A stretch of 7,632 nt of DNA from contig JBDSJC010000283.1 in NCBI GenBank assembly GCA_039917655.1, positions 1 to 7,632 of the forward strand, given 5' to 3'. Both the position numbers and the translations under genes were made by a program. The notes below the pieces were generated by a model, which searched no databases, was not told where the DNA came from, and saw nothing but the letters and a program-made list of their open reading frames with translations. Source of the DNA: PNKC01 sp039917655. Its GTDB lineage: Bacteria > Chloroflexota > Dehalococcoidia > Tepidiformales > Tepidiformaceae. This document shows positions 1 through 4,652 of this stretch, in pieces; the stretch's first letter is position 1, and every line of letters starts with the position of its first letter.

Positions 1-280
1 GGACGAAGCCGATCTCTTCGATCGCGTTGCTGATCCCGAGGCGGGCGATTTCGAGGCGGCCGACCTTGCCGTTGAACGGGACGGGCGTGGGTGTCGCCGT
101 CGGTGCGTTCGTCGGGGTGGCGCTCGGGAAATCGGTCGGTGTCGCGCTCGGCAACAGGTCGAATGTCGCGACCGGTTTCACCTGGGCGACCGTTGCGTCT
201 CCGGAATAGAAGTAGCCCATGCCCAGCATGCCGAGACCGGCAACGAAGGTGAAGATGGCGAGGTAGGGGAGAACTTTCAT
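1..280 (-). CDS. Probable sortase-family protein, N-terminal fragment (cut by window edge)
   Basis: The gene reads leftward from ATG at 280-278 and runs off the window after 93 codons. It begins MKVLPYLAIFTFVAGLGMLG, a short basic start followed by a hydrophobic helix that should anchor it in the membrane with the rest outside. Residues about 44-68 are a Thr/Pro/Ala linker with repeated SATPT and TATPT units. Residues about 70-93 contain GKVGRLEIARLGISNAIEEI. This resembles the opening strands of class D/E/F sortase domains, which typically read R-L-x-I-P-x-I-G-V-x-A-P-V-x-x-V-G. The catalytic His, Cys and Arg would lie beyond the window, so the call is inference from the first strand only. 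An AAGG (288-285) lies four bases before the ATG as a weak ribosome site. It follows protein A by 84 bases on the same strand, so co-transcription is possible. A sortase would attach surface proteins by a transpeptidation reaction. Confidence 0.6.
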   Translation of the reverse strand, partial: MKVLPYLAIFTFVAGLGMLGMGYFYSGDATVAQVKPVATFDLLPSATPTDFPSATPTNAPTATPTPVPFNGKVGRLEIARLGISNAIEEIGFV

Positions 281-317
281 ACGGCCTTACTGGGAGACGG
301 CTGACCCCACTGCTAAG

Positions 318-323
318 AATATA
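318..323 (-). promoter_or_regulatory. Possible -10 element before the sortase-like gene
   Basis: On the minus strand TATATT lies 37 bases before the ATG, in an otherwise GC-rich gap. The only -35-like partner is a poor TTAATC at 348-343 with 19-base spacing. It would give the sortase-like gene its own promoter inside the A-to-sortase gap. This is weak evidence, based on composition and position only. Confidence 0.2.
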
Positions 324-364
324 CGACCAGTTCCAAAGCAGAGATTAAGGGCTGATGACGGATC

Positions 365-1042
365 TCAGGCGGAGTCACCAGTGTCGCCGCGGTTTCTGCG
401 GCTGAGCAGATAGCCCGCCACCCCGCCGCCGCCGGCGATCAGCGCCAGGCCAACGAGCAGAATTGCTGCCACGGGCGCACCCGAGTCATCGGTGGCGGGA
501 GGTGGTTGCGCGCCGGGGGGCTTCGGCGTCTTGCCGAAGTGGACATCGTCGGTCGGCACGGGGCCCGTCGGCTGCGCCGCGGCCGAGCCGGACGCCGGGG
601 CGGAGCTGGTCGGCGCGACAGTGGAGGCGCCCGCCGGGACCGGTGTCAGCGTGGGAAGGGCGATCGGCTGGCCCTGGCCGATGTTCAGGTCGATGCGTTG
701 GATCCCAACCTTCCATTCCGCCGATTGCGGTGCGGCGCGCCCGGCGACCGTGAAAGTGATGGTCTTGCCCTCCTTGCCGCAGCCCGGGCGTTGGGTTTCG
801 TGCATCACGTTGATGACGTAGCCCGAGGCCGCCCCATCGGTGACCGTGCCGGTAAGCCCTGAAGGCTGGGTGCAATCGTTGCCATCGATGTAGCCGCGCA
901 CCTGCGTGCCATCGGGGACCGGTTTGCCATCAATGCTTGCGCTGCCGTAAACCGTCGAGGGCAGCTGGGGCTGGGCCGCCGCGCTGCCGAACGAACTGAG
1001 GAAGGCTGTAGCAACGAGGAGAAGGACGAGAGTGAGACGCAC
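365..1042 (-). CDS. Secreted two-cysteine domain protein with C-terminal membrane tail (protein A)
   Basis: The product has 225 residues and I recognise no named family. Start: GTG at 1042-1040 is chosen because GGCGGAG (1054-1048) sits five bases upstream and the product then begins directly with a signal peptide, MRLTLVLLLVATAFLSSFGS. A longer reading from TTG at 1072 would lack this. Cleavage is likely near residue 23 (AAA-QPQ). Residues about 28-125 form a compact domain starting PSTVYGS, with cysteines at 57 and 88 (in GCGKEG), a YVINV strand and a Trp at 110. The alternating hydrophobic pattern suggests a beta-sandwich with one disulfide (inference). Residues about 130-185 are a Pro/Ala/Ser/Thr linker. 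TDDSGAPV at about 184-191 leads into a glycine-rich hydrophobic helix that ends in SRRNR. The order is exodomain, stalk, membrane, short cytoplasmic tail. Protein B in this window is its paralogue. It is divergent from the HTH protein and upstream of the sortase-like gene. Function unknown; surface display is the safest reading. Confidence 0.85.
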   Translation of the reverse strand: MRLTLVLLLVATAFLSSFGSAAAQPQLPSTVYGSASIDGKPVPDGTQVRGYIDGNDCTQPSGLTGTVTDGAASGYVINVMHETQRPGCGKEGKTITFTVAGRAAPQSAEWKVGIQRIDLNIGQGQPIALPTLTPVPAGASTVAPTSSAPASGSAAAQPTGPVPTDDVHFGKTPKPPGAQPPPATDDSGAPVAAILLVGLALIAGGGGVAGYLLSRRNRGDTGDSA

Positions 1043-1047
1043 GCGAA

Positions 1048-1054
1048 CTCCGCC
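1048..1054 (-). promoter_or_regulatory. Ribosome binding site deciding the GTG start of protein A
   Basis: Minus strand GGCGGAG stands five bases before GTG 1042. It supports this start over the upstream in-frame TTG at 1072, which would place ten extra non-hydrophobic residues before the signal peptide. Confidence 0.6.
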
Positions 1055-1122
1055 GGGTTGGGTGTCCTGCAATGGTACGCCCGGCAGCGTTCACGCGGGT
1101 GGGCGCAAACAGGGGCTGTGCT

Positions 1123-1147
1123 GTTCGCCTGTTTCACAATTGCGAAC
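1123..1147. repeat. Perfect 6-bp inverted repeat in the divergent intergenic region
   Basis: GTTCGC (1123-1128) and GCGAAC (1142-1147) are perfect inverted copies separated by 13 bases, 19 bases centre to centre, about two helical turns. The dyad lies between the divergent genes for protein A and the HTH protein. A possible -10 hexamer TATCTT for the HTH gene starts at 1148, just after the right arm. This layout fits a dimeric-regulator operator. The regulator is unknown and arms this short can arise by chance. Confidence 0.35.
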
Positions 1148-1168
1148 TATCTTATGTCCCTACGTCGC

Positions 1169-1174
1169 GAGGAG
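1169..1174 (+). promoter_or_regulatory. Ribosome binding site deciding the TTG start of the HTH protein
   Basis: GAGGAG ends eight bases before TTG 1183. It decides for that start over the in-frame ATG at 1072. The ATG would add 37 residues unlike the normal start of RodZ-type HTH domains and would overlap the region upstream of protein A. Confidence 0.65.
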
Positions 1175-1182
1175 ACGGTCTG

Positions 1183-2403
1183 TTGGCGATCGGGGTTACC
1201 CTTCGGAGCGCACGCATTCAACGCGGCCTGAGCATTGAGCAGGTCGCTCAGGATACGCGGATCTCGGCGCGCTTCATCGAAGCCCTCGAAGACGAGGCGT
1301 TCGATGAGCTGCCCGCGCCGGTCTACGTGCGGGGCTTTCTCCGTTCGTATGCGAACTACCTGAAGGTAGACGCCAACCCACTGTTGGAAGAGCTGAACAA
1401 CGGTGCAGGCGCGCCGGTCGGCGGACCGGATAGCTTCGTTGGTGGGCCGGCGGGGCCACAGGCGCGCCCGCAAAAGCACGGTTCGAACCCGTTTCAACGC
1501 AATCCCGCGCCGCCTCCGTTGCCCGTCCCCGGCCCCCGCCGGCTTGAGACGGTGCCCACGGCGGCGGCTGTTGGCGCGGACTACGCCACTGACGGCGACG
1601 AGTGGGATCCGGACGACTCCGACGGGTTTGTGGAAGGCCCGCGCCGTTCACTCACCGGCCGCTACTACGAGAACGAACCGACGGTCCAGCCGCTGCCCCC
1701 TGGCGAGGAGCAGTTCCGTCCCCGGCGGACGCCAGGGGTGTTGGTCGAGCGCGACATGCTTGAGGCGGGGAGCGGGGGCGGTACGCGTTTGCTGGCGATC
1801 GCTGGTGGGGCCGTCATCGTGGTCCTGGCCATCCTCGCGGCAGCCGTCTTTGCGACCGGCGGTGGGGACAACAAGGGGACGAATCTCGCCGCGCCCGAGG
1901 CGACTGCGACGCCCGCAACAAAGAACGGCACCGTCATATCCGTCGCTTCGGTCACCGCCTCGGCTTCGGCGAGCGCTTCGGCGTCCGCGTCGCCATCGGC
2001 CAGCGCTTCACCGGCAGCTACACCAGGCCCGGGCACGCCAACGGTCACGCCGGGCGCCGCTACGGCGACCTCTACGAGCGCCGGGACAGCGACGCCAACG
2101 TTGCCGCCGCCAACGGCAATAGCAAGCACCCCTACACCAATCCCCCCGACCGCGACGCCCCCACCGCCCACGCCGAAGCCAACGCCGACGGTGGTGATCG
2201 TGACACCGGGGAACTTCAGCGAATGCTCACGTTCGGCGAGTGGCGAAATCGACTGCGGGTCTCCCCCGTACCTGGTTGTCTGCTCGCCGACCGGGTGGTT
2301 CATCGACATTGGCCGCAACTACGCCGTGCCGCCCGGTTGGAATACCGCCGAAGTCCCGTCGATCGCGCAAGCGTTTGCGAGGGGCGGAGCCGGGTGCCAG
2401 TAA
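1183..2403 (+). CDS. RodZ-like transmembrane HTH protein with four-cysteine ectodomain
   Basis: 406 residues from TTG 1183. Residues about 1-70 match the HTH_25/RodZ-type helix-turn-helix: a GVTLRSARIQRGLSIEQVA start, DTRI, ISARFIEALE, and the family hallmark LPAPVYVRGFLRSYANYL. Residues about 75-200 are a Pro/Gly-rich, partly acidic cytoplasmic linker. A single membrane helix lies at about 201-224 (LLAIAGGAVIVVLAILAAAV). Outside follow a Ser-Ala repeat (259-276), a Thr/Pro stalk (about 277-336) and a terminal domain of about 65 residues with cysteines at 348, 358, 367 and 405, enough for two disulfides. RodZ of rod-shaped bacteria links MreB to the wall machinery through this HTH-TM layout and usually ends in a DUF4115 domain. 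That domain is not visible here, so the outside part appears replaced. It may be a cytoskeleton-envelope linker or a membrane-bound regulator; the sequence does not decide. It is divergent from protein A and upstream of the CAP gene. Confidence 0.85.
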   Translation: MAIGVTLRSARIQRGLSIEQVAQDTRISARFIEALEDEAFDELPAPVYVRGFLRSYANYLKVDANPLLEELNNGAGAPVGGPDSFVGGPAGPQARPQKHGSNPFQRNPAPPPLPVPGPRRLETVPTAAAVGADYATDGDEWDPDDSDGFVEGPRRSLTGRYYENEPTVQPLPPGEEQFRPRRTPGVLVERDMLEAGSGGGTRLLAIAGGAVIVVLAILAAAVFATGGGDNKGTNLAAPEATATPATKNGTVISVASVTASASASASASASPSASASPAATPGPGTPTVTPGAATATSTSAGTATPTLPPPTAIASTPTPIPPTATPPPPTPKPTPTVVIVTPGNFSECSRSASGEIDCGSPPYLVVCSPTGWFIDIGRNYAVPPGWNTAEVPSIAQAFARGGAGCQ

Positions 2404-2404
2404 G

Positions 2405-2417
2405 CGCTCTCTGAGCG
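2405..2417 (+). terminator. Possible weak terminator hairpin after the HTH gene
   Basis: CGCTC (2405-2409), loop TCT, GAGCG (2413-2417) starts two bases past the stop codon. A second stem, CGGGC-CGTTTT-GCCCG, lies at 2455-2470. Neither is followed by a T-run, so intrinsic termination is doubtful. Confidence 0.2.
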
Positions 2418-2519
2418 AACCATGGGCCTGAAGAGCTCGGGATCGAAGGGCGGGCGGGCCGTTTTGCCCGTAGACCCCTGGCATCCCTCCGCTCCCGCTA
2501 GTCACGGTACTGACTGGGT

Positions 2520-2541
2520 CGAGCTTGGCCTTCGGCGCTCG
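2520..2541 (+). terminator. Imperfect GC-rich stem-loop, possible terminator
   Basis: CGAGC (2520-2524) pairs with GCTCG (2537-2541). Inside it GCC (2528-2530) pairs with GGC (2534-2536) around a TTC loop, leaving a three-base bulge TTG. That is eight paired bases in all. It is followed by CTGCTTTGG rather than a true T-tract. It is the strongest stem in the first half of this gap but could equally be incidental. Confidence 0.25.
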
Positions 2542-2556
2542 CTGCTTTGGTAGTCT

Positions 2557-2575
2557 GTTCACCCGGCGTTCACCC
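2557..2575 (+). repeat. Direct repeat GTTCACCC, 11-bp spacing
   Basis: GTTCACCC occurs at 2557-2564 and again at 2568-2575. The period of 11 bases places both copies on the same face of the helix, as expected for tandem regulator half-sites. It lies about 170 bases upstream of the CAP start. There are only two copies, so chance cannot be excluded. Confidence 0.35.
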
Positions 2576-2654
2576 CTAAGGGTCGTCCTCACACTTCGGG
2601 GGGCGAAGCGGTGGAGGCGTCACATTCCTGTAACCCGCCTGTCCGGCCCGCACC

Positions 2655-2742
2655 CGGTCGTTCCCGCAATCGACCGTCGAAGTCCCCAGTGAGGCCCGGC
2701 TGGCAACCCGCCAGTACGAAGGGCCTCCGTTTTGGGGGACGG
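2655..2742 (+). promoter_or_regulatory. Structured 5' leader of the CAP gene, class unknown
   Basis: Two clear stems precede the CAP gene. The first is CGGTCG (2655-2660) with CGACCG (2671-2676) around a ten-base loop. The second is nested: GAGGCCC (2691-2697) pairs perfectly with GGGCCTC (2721-2727), and within it CTGGC (2700-2704) pairs with GCCAG (2710-2714) around an AACCC loop. The two parts are separated by an internal loop of GG against TACGAA. A further CCGT/ACGG pair (2727-2730 with 2739-2742) shares base 2727 with the outer stem and would put most of the ribosome site in its loop. This is the layout of a translational control element. I compared it from memory with the c-di-AMP, c-di-GMP and SAM riboswitch cores and found no match. 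Structure is visible; function is inference. Confidence 0.4.
2734..2739 (+). promoter_or_regulatory. Ribosome binding site of the CAP gene
   Basis: GGGGGA lies four bases before ATG 2744 and supports that start. The in-frame TTG 2732 overlaps this site, and the later ATG 2786 has only a weak CGGG upstream. Confidence 0.55.
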
Positions 2743-2743
2743 C

Positions 2744-3727
2744 ATGGCAGGGTTCGAGGTTTCACGGATCGGGTCCGTTTCGGGCATGGCGCGGGAGTGG
2801 CGAGTCAGCAAATATCTGCCGCTCTACCTGGCGGGGATCGCCCTCGGGGCGGCGCTTGGCGTAGGCCTCACGATGCAGGTCAGCGGTGGAGGGTCGATTT
2901 CGCCGCCCACTTCGCCGCCCACATTGCCGATGATGAGTCTCGCGGTCCCAGCCGCGGCGCCTGAGGTGCGTTGGGCGGAGATGCCAGCCATCAACACCTT
3001 CCCGGACGCCGGTGAGATCGAATCGGACCTCCCGGCGACAGTCCTGCTCGCCTTGCACGGTTACGCTTCGCCGGTGGCGGCCACGCCGACCGTTGCCGAA
3101 GCGCAGGTAGTCGCCCCAGTTGCGGCGCCGCTAGTCCCGCTAGTCGCACCAGCGCCGGCTCCGATCGCTCCCCCCGCGCCCGCGGTGGCCGTTGTCCCGG
3201 TGGTCCCTACAGCGCCCGTAGCGGTTAATCCGGTAGCTCAGCCGGAAGCCGCGCCCATCCCCGCCGCGCCGCCCGCGCCCGTCGCGAAGGACAATTTCTA
3301 CGTGCCCGCCGTGCCGGGTGGCGGCGCGAGCAACCTTGAGCAGCGCCTCTTCGCGGGCATCAACGCCGAACGCGCCAGCGCCGGGCTGCCAGCACTGAGC
3401 TACGACGCAGGGCTGACGAAAGTCGCCCGCACGCGCGCTCAGCAGATGGCGGACCAGGGCTACTTCGGCCACGTGGACCCGAACGGCTACTCGATGTACA
3501 CGGCGCTCCTCAAGTATTTTGGGTACGCGAGCTACGCGTGGGCCGGCGAGAACCTGGCGATGAACAACGCCGCGGCGGCCGAGGCTTCGGAGCGTTCGCT
3601 GGTGTCGTTGATGAACAGCCCGACGCACCGCGCGAACATCCTCGCGGGCGATTTCTTCCGGGTGGGCGTGGGCGAAGTGACGACCAGCGACGGGCGGCAC
3701 ATCTTCGCGATGATCTTCCTGGGGTAG
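2744..3727 (+). CDS. Membrane-anchored CAP/SCP-domain protein (YkwD-like)
   Basis: 327 residues from ATG 2744. Residues about 22-45 form a membrane helix (YLPLYLAGIALGAALGVGLT) without an obvious cleavage site, so the protein is probably anchored with its bulk outside. Residues about 65-190 are a long Ala/Pro/Val stalk. Residues about 197-327 form a CAP (SCP/PR-1, COG2340 YkwD type) domain that ends exactly at the C-terminus. Visible family marks are INAERASAGLPALSYD, ARTRAQQMA, YFGHVDPNG with His 243, AGENLA with Glu 269, and NSPTHRANIL with His 295. Those His and Glu residues form the usual cavity of the family. Bacterial CAP proteins are secreted and often tied to envelope or sporulation functions, but no single reaction is established. 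ATG 2786 would also give an intact anchor and cannot be excluded. A structured leader precedes it, and it converges with protein B. Confidence 0.9.
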   Translation: MAGFEVSRIGSVSGMAREWRVSKYLPLYLAGIALGAALGVGLTMQVSGGGSISPPTSPPTLPMMSLAVPAAAPEVRWAEMPAINTFPDAGEIESDLPATVLLALHGYASPVAATPTVAEAQVVAPVAAPLVPLVAPAPAPIAPPAPAVAVVPVVPTAPVAVNPVAQPEAAPIPAAPPAPVAKDNFYVPAVPGGGASNLEQRLFAGINAERASAGLPALSYDAGLTKVARTRAQQMADQGYFGHVDPNGYSMYTALLKYFGYASYAWAGENLAMNNAAAAEASERSLVSLMNSPTHRANILAGDFFRVGVGEVTTSDGRHIFAMIFLG

Positions 3728-3756
3728 GCGGAAATCGTGATTCGCCGGATGACGAC

Positions 3757-3771
3757 CGGCAGACGCTGCCG
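3757..3771. terminator. Small hairpin between the convergent CAP and B genes
   Basis: CGGCAG (3757-3762), loop ACG, CTGCCG (3766-3771) is a perfect six-base stem 29 bases after the CAP stop. An overlapping alternative stem GCCGG/CCGGC (3744-3748 with 3756-3760) cannot form at the same time. Neither strand shows a T-tract, so a bidirectional terminator role is only suggested by the position. Confidence 0.3.
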
Positions 3772-3837
3772 CCCTTCAACATCGCCCAGCTCCCGCCTTC
3801 GCTCTCCCGTCAACGGATCGGAATCGCGGGCGGGCCG

Positions 3838-4590
3838 CTACTCCAGGGGCGGGAGGTGGTCGTCGGAGTCGATCTCCCCTGTGGTGCGCGAACGGGACAT
3901 TGCGTAGCCGATGCCGCCACCGATGGCCCCAACTCCGAGCAGCACAAGGAGCACGATGCCCCAGACGGGGAAGCCTCCATCGTCGGCGGTGCTCGCTCGC
4001 TGTGCCGCGGGCGTGGAACTCGTGACGCCGCCCTTGAGCGTCGGCACGGGGGAGCCGGCTCCTGGCGAACCGGCGGGGATGGTGCCCCCGGCGGCCGCGG
4101 AAGTGGCGGCAGCCGCAGCACTTGAACCGGGGACGGGAGTGGTTGCTGGCGTGGGCTTCGCGATGGTCGGAGTAAAGGTTGGGATGGCCGCCGGGGTGGC
4201 ATTGCCGAACGTTACGTCCAGCTGTACCGCACCGGCCCTCCAGCGGGAGGTCTGGGCGGCGAACCGGTCACCGATTTTGATTCGCACATCGGCGCCGTCC
4301 TTGCCGCAGCCCGCTTTGTCCGCGGCCGATGCGACGTTGATGGCGTAGACAGTAACGCGCGCGGCGCCGTCTCCCGTGAACTCGGTTTTTCCCTTCGTGC
4401 CGCACAGCGTCTCACCTACGTAGGCCTGTATCGGGAGGTCAGCCGCAACCGGGCCCGCGGCATCGGTCACGGAACCGAAAACCGTCGAAGGCGGCTCAAA
4501 CTGGGCCAACGCGATGGTCGCCCCGGCGGCTGGAATCGTGAGGGCGGCGACGACGAAAAATCGTCTCGCCAAACGTGCGAATGATGTCAT
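3838..4590 (-). CDS. Secreted two-cysteine domain protein with C-terminal membrane tail (protein B, paralogue of A)
   Basis: 250 residues from ATG 4590-4588, chosen because GGAAG (4600-4596) sits five bases upstream; a TTG four codons earlier lies on that site. The signal peptide is about residues 1-29 (basic RLARR, hydrophobic core, cut near ALA-QF). The exodomain, about 34-130, starts PSTVFGS and has cysteines at 63 and 95 (in GCGKDG), a YAINV strand and a Trp at 117. The same marks occur in the same order and nearly the same spacing in protein A: Cys-Cys distance 32 here, 31 there. Then come a Thr/Pro/Ala/Ser linker (about 131-200), ADDGGFPV, a glycine-rich membrane helix (about 207-231), SRSR and a short acidic tail. 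It differs from A mainly in linker and tail length. It lies 62 bases behind the large exoprotein on the same strand with no strong terminator between, so an operon is likely. No known function; probably a surface-anchored binding or accessory protein. Confidence 0.85.
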   Translation of the reverse strand: MTSFARLARRFFVVAALTIPAAGATIALAQFEPPSTVFGSVTDAAGPVAADLPIQAYVGETLCGTKGKTEFTGDGAARVTVYAINVASAADKAGCGKDGADVRIKIGDRFAAQTSRWRAGAVQLDVTFGNATPAAIPTFTPTIAKPTPATTPVPGSSAAAAATSAAAGGTIPAGSPGAGSPVPTLKGGVTSSTPAAQRASTADDGGFPVWGIVLLVLLGVGAIGGGIGYAMSRSRTTGEIDSDDHLPPLE

Positions 4591-4652
4591 GCAGACTTCC
4601 AATGTGGACTAACGGCCGTCTTCGAGGTTAGCCAGCGCCGCCCTAAGGCACA

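Larger units (their letters stand above)
2404..2743. other. Long intergenic region between the HTH and CAP genes
   Basis: These 340 bases hold no convincing gene. In order I see a small hairpin right after the HTH stop, a second short hairpin, a longer imperfect stem at 2520-2541, an 8-bp direct repeat (2557-2575), a small stem CTTCG/CGAAG with an all-G loop (2594-2608), a possible stem AGGCG/CGCCT (2615-2640) and then the structured leader of the CAP gene. The promoter of the CAP gene should lie here. The best -10-like string is an extended TGG-TAGTCT at 2548-2556, which is weak and has no good -35 partner. Confidence 0.6.

Noticed and set aside
948..962. LPSTV in protein A resembles an LPXT-type sortase motif.
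   Set aside because: It lies at the start of the mature protein, not before the C-terminal helix. The equivalent place in protein B reads PPSTV, so it belongs to the shared domain start.
1072..1182. Upstream ATG extension of the HTH protein by 37 residues.
   Set aside because: The extension has no HTH-family similarity and no good ribosome site, whereas TTG 1183 has GAGGAG at proper spacing and gives the usual family start.
1957..2190. Low-complexity stretch in the HTH gene as a DNA repeat array.
   Set aside because: Codons vary although residues repeat, so it is a protein stalk of Ser/Ala and Thr/Pro rather than a DNA-level tandem repeat.
1665..2318. Long minus-strand open frame of 217 codons opposite the HTH gene.
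   Set aside because: Its Val/Gly/Ala repeats are the complement of the Thr/Pro and Ser/Ala stalk codons. The plus-strand product has clear domains, so this is a shadow.
2611..2727. Known riboswitch (c-di-AMP, c-di-GMP or SAM type) before the CAP gene.
   Set aside because: Fragments such as GGCAACCC recall the SAM-type core, but the remaining conserved blocks are missing. Only an unassigned structured leader is claimed.
3140..3700. Minus-strand open frame of 186 codons opposite the CAP gene.
   Set aside because: Arg/His-rich shadow of a clear CAP domain in GC-rich DNA, with no motif of its own.
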